Positions 10,902-23,100 of a stretch of 64,000 nucleotides of DNA are shown here, piece after piece. How positions within the stretch are numbered: the stretch's first letter is position 1; each line of letters begins with the position of its first letter. Made by a program: the position numbers and the translations under genes. The notes beneath the pieces were generated by a model that searched no databases, was not told where the DNA came from, and saw only the letters and a program-made list of their open reading frames with translations. This stretch comes from Deroplatys truncata (Eukaryota > Arthropoda > Insecta > Mantodea > Mantidae). The stretch lies in NCBI GenBank assembly GCA_030765065.1, contig CM060985.1, forward strand, positions 173,994,096 to 174,058,095, read 5' to 3'.

Positions 10902-11701
10902 TGTTGTGGAGTAGGTTGGCAACATAGGTGGCTGCCAAATGAGTTGTAGCGGTTCTCTAAAATGGCAGTGGGGGGAATGTAAGAAAATGGCATAAAATGA
11001 AGTAACAGTTTGGAAGAGGAAAATAGTTCGGATTAGATTTGGTTTTCGAAGTTTACAAAATCAAATATTACACAAGAAAGAAGAATGATTTAAAGTTTGT
11101 AAAAAGGATGGAGTGATAAAACTCGGAAAAGGAAGTGTCTTAACAGTACAAGATGGTTTGATTCAAGGAAAGTGTTAAAACGGCCCAAAAATAAATATTA
11201 AGTTATCAGCATGAGCTACGAATAAAGGTAAAAATAAAATGTGAATTGATAAACGTAATATTATTATGATTATTATTATCATCTATTATTATTGAAGGTG
11301 AAAAGTGGAGTTTTTTAAAAGTGGAAATGTGATATTAGGAATTATAAACCCATTTGAGGCAAAATAAAAAATACCTTTAACAAAAAAAAAAGCATTCGTC
11401 CATAACAAGAATAAAACCAAGACTTGTAAGTAAATGAGAAAAAGGGAAGAAGAAAATAGTCTTATTGGTATAAAAGATAACCGAAGTAATTAGTGTGAAT
11501 ATTAGATTGGATATTGAAAAATAAAATACAAGAAGGATATACTGTAATGAATAATATATTGTTGGTATAAGACGTTAAAGAGATCAAAGTTATCTCAGGA
11601 CGTCATTATATGAGGTTGAAAATGGCTGTGTAACAGTTTATAGTTGCAATTGAATAGTAATATACATAAAACATGTTTTATTTCAAACCACGACTACAAC
11701 A
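10902..11701 (+). repeat. Gypsy 5' LTR (800 bp)
   Basis: Matches the 3' LTR at both ends (start GTTGGCAACATAGG, end TTTTATTTC...CGACTACAACA). Between the near-identical 12-mers AAAATGGCAGTG and AAAATGGCTGTG it carries about 655 bp, A-rich, that the 3' LTR lacks. Confidence 0.8.
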
Positions 11702-11714
11702 TGGCGCAGTCGAG
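11702..11714 (+). promoter_or_regulatory. Gypsy primer binding site
   Basis: TGGCGCAGTCGAG immediately follows the 5' LTR. TGGCGC is the typical start of a Gypsy primer site complementary to a tRNA 3' end; the tRNA species was not determined. Confidence 0.65.
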
Positions 11715-11774
11715 TGCAGTAAAGGTGATATATAGTGCACGCTCTTTTACACATGGGTTGAACTGAACCGAAAT

Positions 11775-12988
11775 ATGACTGACCGTGTTGTGCTAAGAAA
11801 TATTTTCAGCACTTTTGTGCCTCAACCTCTAATCTTCCTTGGTGAATCTGGCGCAAAACAGTACAGATTCGTATTCCCGTAAATGTACAGCAAACGTTAC
11901 CGCCAGCACTTTAGCGTGTCTTGTAAACAGATCATAATTCATGGTGGTACAAATTGGTATGCGTTTTGTGAAGTTACCATAAAGTGTGGGTCTGGAGAGT
12001 TCAACTGCTCACAATGATTGGCAGACTTCCTTGGTGACTTCGAGAATTACCTCACTGCAACGAGATAAGACGAATCGCATGCCAAGGTGAAGATAACCCT
12101 GTTGAAAAATATGTTGGGTTCCCAGGGCAGAGTACTTTTTCATACCTTCGCCTAGGCGGACGAAAATAAGCTAATGTATACCAAAGTTGTGGAGGCATAC
12201 ACAAATTTTGTGTCTCCCGAAGACGAATCTTTCTATGAACAATCCGTCTTCCATGAACGCTGTCATCAAGCAGGAGAGAGTTTTGACCATTACCTCGCGG
12301 ATATCAGAGGTCTCATAAAATTGTGGATATGAGAAGCATGTAACCCCGGGATAAAAATTTGCTCAACTTCCGAATTATCAAGAGTATTCGAGACAAGAGT
12401 GTAACGGAGGTGCTGCTACGCATTGAGAAGAAGCCTGGTAAAGTTACTAACTGCTGTCGTTCAGTGGAGCTTAGTCGACAACCGGCAGACCCATCAAGGC
12501 AGCAACACCAGAAAATTAACTAAATCCCAGTGTCAGTGTGGTTATGGTGCACAATAAGAAGAAATCTAAATCCAATTCTAGGGTCTTAGTGCTGCTCAAA
12601 GTAGTAGCAAACAATCGTCCCAGAAAGTGTCGAGTGACAGTGAATTTAATTGTCGCAGGTATCAAACAACTCACAAAGCTAGGGCTTGTCCAGCATTTGG
12701 GGAAAAGTGTGCTACGTTTGGAATTCTCAATCATTTTGCTGTGGCTTGTAAAGTGAGAGAAGTAAGAACTGTGCAAGGTTCAGAGTCAAGTTAAGAGTTT
12801 TTGTATTGTCATAGTGTTAGGCTTCATAGCGTAAATTCAAATGAACCTAGAAACGAGTGGAGAAATAATATTCTGATACAGGATAAGCTTGTTAGTATTA
12901 AGCTGGATCCAGAATCGGAGGCGAATATCATTCCTCTGAAATTGTTCAAACATCTAGACCAGCGTTTAAAGTCTTCCCTTCTATCTTA
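11775..12988 (+). pseudogene. Gypsy gag-protease remnant
   Basis: Begins at an ATG 74 bases after the primer site and is broken by stops and frameshifts. Near 12655-12755 a degraded CCHC zinc-knuckle region reads HKARACPAFGEKCATFG then ILNHFAVACK. Near 12880-12960 is the protease motif LDPESEANIIPL, where functional proteases have LDTGA, so the catalytic Asp-Thr-Gly is altered. The end is cut by R1. Confidence 0.72.
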
Positions 12989-12992
12989 AAAA

Positions 12993-13915
12993 TCTGATGT
13001 GTTACACTCACATGACTTTCTCTATTCTTGTATAAACTATTTTTACAAACTCTTATTTTCCATCTATTTCATATTAATCGAGATAAACATTTGCAGAAAC
13101 GATCTTTTGACATGCAAAGAGAATTACATTTTACACATAGCGATCAGTTCTAAAAATATTTGACTATTGCTTAAGGTCTACTATGTTCCCCTTGTTTTGT
13201 ATTTGCAAGGGCAATATAAGCACAAACATATCTCTTAACAGCTAGTTGTTATGTGCAGCACAATTCTCTTTGCCACAGATTAATACTCTTTGCATATCCA
13301 AGACAAAAGATGAATAACGAATTCGCATTTGAGAAAATAAGTATTGAAACATTTAAGGGAATAACAAGGAATATCTCGAAAATGGTTCACTCAACAAAAA
13401 AAATGTATATAACATAAATTGTGTATTTTAACGAGATCTACATTTTTTGTGTAGTAAAATTTTGTCTATCTCTTATGGTTTACCAGTTATGCAAAAGTCG
13501 TTCACAATGAAGAATACTTTTGAAGACATTCCCCAAAAATTCAAGATATATATTTTATTTGCCATGAAAATATCTTAAACATGTGATATTTTAATCAAAA
13601 TCGTTAGAGCCATGTTTGAGAAAATACAAAATTTCGAAAAATGTTCCATGTAAAGGGTAATCTGGGGTGGGGAGTTTTCTTGAAAACCTTCATGTCGCAT
13701 CTCTGGAAGATACTGAACCTAAATACCAAGTTTGGTGTTTATCCGACTGTTCGTTTCTGAGTTATGCTGTTCACCGACACACACACGGACATGTTTCCAA
13801 AAATGCTTTTTTTGATTCAGGGGGCCTCAAAACATGTATTTCCGGTGAAATCTCGGTATTGAATTTTTGGGTGAATACAATACTTCCCCTATTTACTATA
13901 CGTAGTAGAGAAAGT
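12993..13915 (+). repeat. R1 copy e, complete
   Basis: A 923-bp copy from TCTGATGTGTTACACTCACA to GTAGTAGAGAAAGT, with an A-run on each side (CTTAAAA | R1 | AAAAATAG), inserted in the Gypsy protease region. The ORF encoding [20 protein letters not shown] is open in this copy. It serves as the reference copy for this annotation. Confidence 0.9.
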
Positions 13916-13920
13916 AAAAA

Positions 13921-16135
13921 TAGAAGTATGGGGTGGCACCATTATTTCTGTAGTAGGAACTGTACACCTGTTGTGTTGGGAAAATATGTCAGCATGCAGA
14001 GTTTGTAATTACAGATTCATTTGCCAACTTATGTAAGTTTTAATCTTGTCAAAAGAGTACACGGTGTACAAAAGATACCTAAGCAATCAGTTATTGAAGC
14101 AAATAAGAATGTGTTTGGTGGTTTGGGCTGTGCCTCTCAAATGTGTAGCATTAAGGTTAGAGATAACGCTGATCCTGTATGTAACCCTTCTAGAAGAGTT
14201 CTATGTTCTATTAAACCTATACTGAAATTTCAACTTCATAGGTTAGAAAAGCATGGTATTATTGAGAAAGTCAGAAAAATAGTTGCCAATTGCTGGTTGA
14301 GTAATACTGTAGTTATAGGAAAATCAACCGGTAAACTGAGACTCTGTTTTGACTCAAAAGCCTTAAACAAAGCTGTTATAAGGGATTTTCATGAAATCTC
14401 AAATCTTGAACAGTTGTTTGGAAAGTTTGCTAGGCAAAGTGTATTACTGTGTTTTTTATTTAAAAGAGGGCTTTCATCAGATTCCCCTCGACGAGGATTC
14501 CACCTATAAATGCTGCTTCTCTACCCTATTTGGCTGCTACAAATACCTGAGAATGCTATATGGTATTTTCAATGCCCCTGAAGTTTCAAGAATTTAAGTG
14601 ATTGAAGATAATTTTGCTGATATACCAGGATTAGTTTTATTTTTTGATGACATACCCTGTAGAAGTGTCACAGAAACTGAGGATGATGCTTGTTTTGAGC
14701 AACTCGTCCGGCGAGCAAATCTAAAAGTGTAAAGTCTAATGAGATAAACTTCAATACAACTAAGTGAAGTTAACTACATAAGTCAAATGTTTTCGAAAGG
14801 GGCATGACTCCTGACCCAGAAAAAGTTGAAGCATTTGTGAATGTGCCTCCTCCCATTAATTGTAAAGAGTTACAGAGAACTCTAGGAATGTTTAACTTTG
14901 TCCGACATCATATTCCTCACATGTAGTTCTGTCCTGACTTTAAATCATTACTGAAAACTCAAATGTTGCATAAGTTCAAGACTGATTTATACGTACAATA
15001 GGTCTACTATTCTTTAAAGTTAAGATAATCGTACCTGAAAGCGTTAGACCTTATGTGTTGTATCTATTACACGAAGGTCAGGCAGGTGAAACTAAAATCA
15101 AAGCAAGGCAGCTCTTCTATTGTCCATATATGACATCGCAAATAGTGGAGTATGTTAAGAAATGTGAAATCTGTGAAAAGTTTCGCCCTGTCAATTTCAA
15201 GCAACCTTTACATTCACACCCACCTTCACAACTTCCAATTGAAGAAATAGGTGTAAATATACTTGATTTCTCTGACAAAAGCTATGTTGTCCTAGACAAG
15301 TATTCTAAGTGGATTGAAGTGTGTGTACTCAGAAGTAAGGCCGCATCTGCGATAATTTATGTCTTCCAGAATATTTTCAATACCCATGGTTTCCCAGAGT
15401 GTTGCTTGCAGAAAACATGCCATTCAGTTCCTTTGAATGCCACAAATATTTTAAGGATAATGAAGTTGATCTCCAGACTAGCAGTCCCCATTACTCTAGA
15501 TCAAACGGACTTGCTGAAATGGGAATAAAGATTTGTAAATTAAACTCTTAAAAAGGGAGTAGAATCTAAAACTGACTATAGAAATCATCTTCGAAAATAC
15601 AGAAATACTTCCCTCCCAGGACTAGATTGATCCTCATTTCAGTTGCTTTTCAACAGACAGTTAGTTGCATACCTGTTACAATTTGCTCAAATCTAAAGTA
15701 ATCACCCAAGCTGTAGTTGTTAAAGCATTGATGTCTAAAAATCAACACATGAAAGACTGAAATGATCGTACAGCAAGACGTCAAGCAGTCAAATTCTCAA
15801 AAGGGGAGGTGGTAGTTCGACGAACAAATCATGGTGTATAATGGAAGAAAGGTTTGATCCTTGGTCCTCATCCCAGCTCCCGCTCCTACTAGGTAAAAAA
15901 CTCTACTGGCAATGTAGTGCATCGTAATGTAATACGACTTGTAAAAAAAACCCAAAAGTGTTCGTCAGCTTACGAATGAAAACCTTTTACTTGATGTTAA
16001 CGTGCCTGAACACTTTAATAACATTCCAGATGTAGTGTCCAATGATCCTCCAGTGTTAAATGCTCAAATTGTCAATGTTAACCAACCAGTGTATGTTTCA
16101 AGAAGTGGTCGCCCTATCAAAGCGTCATAAAGGTG
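13921..16135 (+). pseudogene. Gypsy pol remnant (RT and integrase, RNase H absent)
   Basis: RT segments at 14021-14600 include PILKFQLHRLEKHGIIEKV and PLDEDSTYKCCFSTLFG; the catalytic box reads FFDDI near 14640. After SLLKTQ near 14955 the sequence jumps to the integrase zinc-finger region (LLHEGQAGETKIKARQLFYC, then CEICEKFRP) and core (YSKWIEV) at 15055-15530. RNase H is therefore deleted. The end is near RSGRPIKAS at about 16130. Confidence 0.8.
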
Positions 16136-16210
16136 CAATTTGTAATGTTAGATTTAATTTGTTTGAGTAACGTTTAATTAGATTATTTGTTCTGCTCCTC
16201 GATAGTGAGG

Positions 16211-16363
16211 TGTTGTAGAGTTGGGTTGGCGACATTGGTAGCTGCCAAATGAATCGTAACGGTTATCTAAAATGGCTGTGGAACAGTATAGTTGCAATTG
16301 CAAATAAACAGTAATATACATAAAACTGTGTTTTATTTCTAGCCACAAATCACGACTACAACA
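16211..16363 (+). repeat. Gypsy 3' LTR (153 bp)
   Basis: TGTTGTAGAGTTGGGTTGGC to CACGACTACAACA. It lacks the ~655 bp present in the 5' LTR at the AAAATGGC(T/A)GTG site. Confidence 0.82.
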
Positions 16364-16411
16364 GGGACGCTAAGAACTATAGTAGTTATAGAGCGGTCCT
16401 TACATAAAACT

Positions 16412-17036
16412 TGTTTTTAAAGGCTAAAGTGATAAAGAAGGGGAGAGAAAAAATAACGGCATTCAGTATTTGAGCCTCTCTTGCATGCGCTTTGCATTTC
16501 CAAAAAAGTTTCAGAGGCTAAAAACAGGCGGAAATCACCAGGAAGTATTGAATGAACTGAAGCACAAACTGTCATATAATTTTAAAGTAATGCAATAAAG
16601 TCGCTGTTATTTCAAAGCTGTGATAGATATCACTCTGTGTTTGCGATTGCTTTCCTTCTCGATTAAGTGACAAATTAAATCTTATAAAATGACAAAACAA
16701 TACCAATGCAGAGGACTTATTGCTACAAAGTTTAAACTGGATCAAATCATTTCAAAGAACTCGGATTTTACAATAACAGTGCTTTCCCTTCCGTATACAT
16801 CATACTTTCTGGCGACTTTTGGCTAACATTTATTGGCAACACTGGTAACCGTTTATTTACACACAAACATGCTTTCTACTTGCTTCTCCATAATTTCACG
16901 TGCATCAGCTGTTCAACAACATTAAACAGTACTGGCTACAACGGATAAACTTACAACTGTAGTAGCAAAACCTAGTTATACTTTCGATGAAATAAGGCGT
17001 GAATTTAACTTTAAGTTTGTACATTCTATAGTTACC
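16412..17036 (+). promoter_or_regulatory. FIBP upstream region and 5' leader
   Basis: Non-repetitive stretch between the SINE remnant and the FIBP start codon; it should hold the promoter. No convincing TATA box or initiator is placed. TGGCAACACTGG at about 16833 is reminiscent of insect core promoter elements but is not diagnostic. Confidence 0.4.
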
Positions 17037-17121
17037 ATGTATGCGGAAGTGGATGTATTCATTAGCAATTACACACTGGTGGATCCAGAGGTTTATCAGC
17101 TTTGGATTGATGGCTGTTCAT
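17037..17121 (+). CDS. FIBP: FIBP exon 1 (residues 1-28, phase 1 exit)
   Basis: ATG within ACCATGT; encodes [20 protein letters not shown]. Donor CAT|GTAAGT. The start is chosen because it aligns with the N-terminus of known FIBP. Confidence 0.94.
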
Positions 17122-20100
17122 GTAAGTTTTGCGTTTTCTGAAATACCGAAGTTAATAAATTATTTTCAAGAGCAGTTCTTTTTCTCTTTTTTCTTCAATT
17201 CACTCTAGCCCCTTTAACATCTATGGCATATCGGGCAGCTTTGACTTGAGAAAAAGCTGATTGTCTTATTTCTTGATCTGTAGGTATTGTTAACATTGGA
17301 TCTTTATTAATTTTTAATATTAAAATGTATTCATTCCCACATTCGTATTTCCAGACTCCTTGAAGGATAGGAATACACAACCCGAGCCGGAAATCGGAAC
17401 TTGGACCGCTGGGTTGAGAAGCCAGAAGGCTGGCCGTTCAAGTATAAAGGCAGTTGTAGCTGTTGAGAGTTTCGGTAATTACAGAGAGCGACTAGTTGGC
17501 GGGTGCTACTAATTTGGTTGTAAACATAAGTGCGCATAAAAGTAGCCGCTAATAAACGAATACGAAAGGAGAGGAAATAAAATAGAAGCCCACTATGGAG
17601 AACTATCTATAAGGATTCTTACTTTATTATTTTCTCTGACTTACTTACCTATAGTAAGCAGTGGAAGTGTTATATTCCATCATTTTCACCCAAAAATTCA
17701 GTTTCGAGATTTCACTGGAAATATGTACATACTTGAGACTCCCTGAATAAAAAAAAAGTATTTGTAGAAAAAGGTCTGTGTTTGTATGAACAGCCATAAC
17801 TCGAATTGAAAGAGTGGTAAATACCAAATTTGGTATTTAAGCATCTTCCAAGGATACGACACAAAGATTTTCAAGAAAATCCCTCCACACCAAACTACCC
17901 ATTACTTGTAAAAAAATTTTGTTTTGTTTTTTATTTTCTCAAAAATGACTCTAACAGTTTTAATTAAAATAGATATTTGCATGGTAAATAAACTGTATAT
18001 CTTGAGTTTTCTGGGAATAGCCTGTGAAGTCCTCTTCATTCTGAATGACTTTTGCATAAATGGTAAACCGTAAGAGACAGACAAAACCTTACTTCACAAT
18101 AAATGAAGATCTTGTTAAAGCACATAATTTGTGTCAAAGGCAACCATTGTGTGGGGGTAGCATATCTGTCTCACAATAACAACCATAGATGTAATAAAAT
18201 TTAATTCGTTCCCGTGGTATCTTAACATAAGAAAGCAAGCAACTAGAAACATAACTTCAGTTTTTTTTTCAGCTTCAGAAGCAGTGACTGCGCTGAATCA
18301 GAGGGGCATAACACAGCAGACAGGAGCTTCTCTGGAGCTTGTGGCATCAGATGTACTAGATCACTACCGCACATATAGTCTGTTGGAGAGATTACTACAC
18401 AATCCACCAAAATTAGCAGAACAACTTGCATTTCAGATTGAACCACAAACTCGTCGCTTTCTCATTGAAAAGTAAGTACCTAATGTCGGGTAGATTTTCA
18501 CTTTCTCTGCCACCTACCTATGTAAGGTAACAGAAAGTATTGTATTCCACCCAAAAATTTGATACCGAGATTTAATTGGAATTACTTTCTAGAAAACGGT
18601 CCCTGTGTTTCTGTGTCTGTGAACAGCATAATTACGAAACAAAATGTCTATAAATACTAAACTGGGTATTTAGGATCAGAATGTTCCCAAGATGTGACAA
18701 AGTTTTCCAACAAAATCTCTCCCACCAAAAAATTTATCCTTTACATGGAAGATTTTTCAAAATTTTGGATTTTCTCAAAAATGACTCTTAATGATTTTGA
18801 TTAAAATACCATATATTGAAAAAATTTACATGCAAATAAAATTATAGCTTAAATTTTCTGGGAATGGCATGTGAAGTCCTCTTCATTCAAAAGTGACAGC
18901 TTACTACACAAAAATCTGATGTGTTACACTCACAGGCCAAACTTCCGTTTACGAACCCCACAAAAAATAGGTTAAACGGCCTTAAAACGCAATAAAAGTG
19001 TGTTTGGCGTATTCGCCATAGTCAAATATTTTAACGCTAGTTGCTATGTGGCTAATTCCATTCTCATTGCATGTTCAGGACATAAAAAAAATGAATAACG
19101 AATTTGAGAAAAAGTATAAGTATTGGAAAATTTAAGGGAATAACAAGCAATATCTCGAAAACGGTTCACTCAACAAAAGAAATGTATATGACATAAATTG
19201 TGTATTTTAATGCGATCTACATTTTTCGTGTATAAAAATTTTGTTTATCTCTTATGGTTTACCAGTTATGCAAAAGTCGTTCGCAATGAAGAATACTTTT
19301 GGAGACATTCCCAGAAAATTCAAGATATACATTTTATTTGTCATGAAAGTATCTTAAATATATGATATTTTAATCAAAATCGTTAGAGCCAGAGCCATTT
19401 TTGAGAAATATAAGTTTTCGAAAAATGTTCCATGTAAAGGGTAATCTGGCGTGGGGGGATTTTCTTGAAAACCTTCGTGTCGCATCTCTGGAAGATACTG
19501 AACCTAAATACCAAGTTTGGTGTTTATCTGATTGTTCGTTTCTGACTTATGCTGTTCACTCACACACACACATGCGCGTGCACGGACACGTTTCCAAAAA
19601 TGCTTTTTTTGGATTCAGGGGGTCTCAAAACATGTATTTCCGGTGAAATCTCGATATCGAATTTTTGGGTGGAATACAATACTTCCCCTACTTACTATAC
19701 ATAGTAGAGAAAGTAAAAAATTAGATCTTAAATATTAAAAACAGAAGCACTACTAACTGTGAAGTTATTTTCATTTTAATTTTTGCTTTCTCTATCACGT
19801 ACATAGTAGGTAGAGAAGGTATTGCAAAAATTCCATACCTAGATTTCACCGGAAATACTTGTTTTGAGGCCTCCTGAATCCAAAAGAGAAAAGTATTTTT
19901 ATTAAAAGGTCCTTGTCTCTGTGTGTGTGTGTGTGTGACAGCATGGCTTGAAAATGAAAAGTTGGATAAATACCACAGTTGGTATTTAGCTGCACTACCT
20001 TCCAAAGATGCGACACAAAGATTTTGAAGAAAATTCCCCCACCCCAACTACCCTTTATATCCAAGATTTTTCAATTTTTTTATTTTCTAAAAAGTGGCTC

Positions 20101-23100
20101 TTAACAATTTTGATTAAAATATATATATTAAAGGAAATTATACTACAAATAAATTGCATATCTTGAATTTTAGGGAATAACTGTGAAGACCTCTTCATTT
20201 GAGAGGTATTTTCTATAATCTTGTGTAACCAGTAAACGTTAAGCGATGAACAAAAACTGTAGATCTCTTTAAAACACACAGTTTATTTGAAGTAATTTTT
20301 GTGGCATCAGCCATTTCTGAGATATCCATTATTAATGGTTCAAATTGTTCAGTACTTTATCATTCTTCTCAGGTCCTTTCGATATTCAGTTATTTCTCTG
20401 AAATATTTGACTGTCACTATTCCGTGTCACTACATATATATTGAAATATGCAATGCAGCTATTTCTGGAAAGGTTTATCTCAATTAAAATGAAGTAGATA
20501 GGAAAATAAGCTTTCAAAAGAATAATTTGTATACCCACTAATAAGCAATAGAGGGTAGAGGAAGTCATGTGAATGTAACACATCAGAAATTTTTAAAATA
20601 TGGATGAGTCTATGTTCACACTTAAAACTTCACTTATATCATCTTTAAAAAACAATTTATTTTAACTAACATTTTTACTTTCTCTACTACGTATAGTAAG
20701 TAGGGGAAGTATTTTTGTGGTATTAACCATTTCTGAGATATCTGTTATTAATACTTTGAATTGTTCAACCCTTATCCATTCTTTTAAAGTCCTGTCAATT
20801 TTCTGTTGTTTCTCGCGATGTCATGGAAACATATGAAATTTTAAGGCCAGCATATAGCATCTATTTGACTATCGCTGTTCCCTTTGTATCTATAACGAAA
20901 TGTGTAATGTAGCTATTTCTGAAAGGTTTATTTGGATTAAAACATAGTAGATAGAAGAATAAGTTTTAGTAAGAATAGTTTCTCTAACGACTAATAAAGG
21001 TAGAGGGTAGAGAAAGTCATGTGAATTTATCACAGATTTTTTTTTAAGTGTTGTCGCCATTCAGCTGTTTCAGTGTTACGGAAAGAGTGCCTAGTTTTAA
21101 AAATTTGACTATTGGTATCCTGTATCTTCCTTGTACCTAAAACAATGTGTATAAAACAATTTCTGTAAAGGTTTATCTCGATTAACATGAAACAGAAAAA
21201 TAAGCTTTGTAAGAAAGATCATAGAAGCTACATTAGTGTGTTATGCAACAACTCTCTAATGGTAGTAAATAAGGTGCCAAGTAGTTATGAGTTTCATAAT
21301 TTTCATACAAGCATTTTAATTACTACCATTATAGTCAAGTTGATACAACTGTTTTTGGTCAACCATACGAGGTTTGTTCAAAACATTCTGGAACATTTGT
21401 AATTTCGCGCCAATAGAGTTTTTGAGCGAAATGCGGTTGGCATCCCTGCACACACCTGTGTTTAATGTGTAACTGCCGGAAGTTTCATTATTCTATGTCT
21501 GTTAGTTGTTGTTCAGTGCTGTATTGAGTAGAACGTTGTTTCGCACAGTTTGTGAATTTCGAGTTAGAGGAGCAATGTGTCTGCATTAAATTTTACGTGA
21601 AACTCAAGAAAATCTTAACAGAGACACACCAAATGATGCAGGAAGCCTACGGTGATGAGTGCTTAAGCTGTACTCGGTGTTACGAATGGTTCATGCGGTT
21701 TAAAAATGGCCGGATGGAAGTTAAAGATGACCCTCGTTCAGGACGCCCTTCGATGTCTACCGACGATGCTCATGTCAGGAACGTCAACAAAACTGTGCGT
21801 GCTAATTGAAGACTGACTATTGGGACGTGTTGCGACGCCTATGTGAAAATGTGAGAAGGAAACGGCCTGAAATGTGGCGAGACAATTCATGGCTCTTGAA
21901 TCACAATAACACACCCGCACATTGATCCCTGTTGGTGCGTGACTATTGCACAAAAAACGATATCATTGTGCTGCCTCATCCTCCATACTCTTGAGGCCTG
22001 GCCCCTGTGGACTTTTTTTTTATTTCCAAAGAAAACCCTGTTGAAAGGATGAAGATTTGCAACGATAGACGAGATAAAAGAAAATTCGTAGATGGAGCTT
22101 CACGTGATCCAAAAAGAGATGTATCAAGACTGCTTCCAAAAGTGGAAATGGCATTGGGAGCGGTGTATCAATTGTGGGGGAGAGTATTTCAAAAGAGACC
22201 ATGCACAATAAGTAAAGGCTAACCATAGAAAAATGTTGTGGACAAAGTTTCGGAAGTTTTTGTGCTATAATTTCAAAACTTTGAGTGTTTACAGAAAGAA
22301 CTTACCTTGTTAATTAAATGCTGATCGAATGGCAGCACCTTGAGCATTGCAAGTAATGCAACACATGGCAGTACTATTGAGTCCACACTGTATTGATTTT
22401 TTGCAGGTATTGTATATTGAACAATATTGAAACAAAGGAAATGAACTGCATTTATTAGAGTATTAAAATTACAATGTATAACATTTATTTTATTTTAAAT
22501 ACACATATTTCATTGTTAATCTGGGAAATGGGTCCCACAGCTTTGAAGGTGTTAAAGGGTATGAGAGAGGTGCACACGCCGCCACGTAAGATCATAATGA
22601 GTCACTGAAGCATAATGGGTGCCATTCTAGATCAGTTACGTCATATTAATTGGGTATTATAGTATAGTAAACAAAACAAAAAAAAGATACTGGATGGAGG
22701 AGCTTATGTGAATGTAATGCATCATAATTACGATCTTCCTCAATGTATTGATAAATAGTTTCATAGCGCACAATATCAATTTTCAGATATTATGAGTTTG
22801 ACGATGCAGTTATCCGTGAGCTGCTGGGAAAGAAGCTTTCTTCACGACATAGGAAGGACCTAGATGAAGTTGGGGAGAAGACTGGCGTGTTACTGAAGTC
22901 CTGCCGGTGAGTTGTCACTTCTTACTCACTTAGGTATATTGATTGTTGAGGGGGGAAAAGAATCTTCGTTAGCAACCAGAATGTGAAGAAAACCAGGTTG
23001 TTGCAAAATGAATCTTTATAAGTTTCTTTGTGTATTTATTTTTCTTGATCTTTGCCAGGAATGTGAAAAATTTATGTAAAATATTCCATATTTACAGTTC

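Larger units (their letters stand above)
10902..16363 (+). mobile_element. Ty3/Gypsy LTR retrotransposon, decayed, with nested R1
   Basis: LTRs begin TGTTGT and end ACAACA. The flanking 5-mers are GGGAT (10897-10901) and GGGAC (16364-16368), a target duplication with one difference. Order: 5' LTR, primer binding site, gag, protease, RT, integrase, 3' LTR; no envelope-like ORF is visible. R1 copy e (12993-13915) lies between protease and RT. All ORFs carry stops or shifts, and the RNase H region is missing. Confidence 0.88.
10826..16410 (+). mobile_element. SINE family S copy split by the Gypsy element
   Basis: The SINE body GCAAAAGAACCTCAAGCCTG ... ATATAGAATGGGA stops at about 10900. Its continuation GACGCTAAGAACTATAGTAG ... 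AGAGCGGTCCTTACATAAA resumes at 16365. The two halves abut exactly at the Gypsy LTR ends. The left half starts within the SINE and abuts the transposase remnant. Confidence 0.85.

Noticed and set aside
12538-12776. Separate small ORFs on both strands in this interval
   Set aside because: They overlap the Gypsy gag zinc-knuckle reading on + and are remnants or shadows of it.
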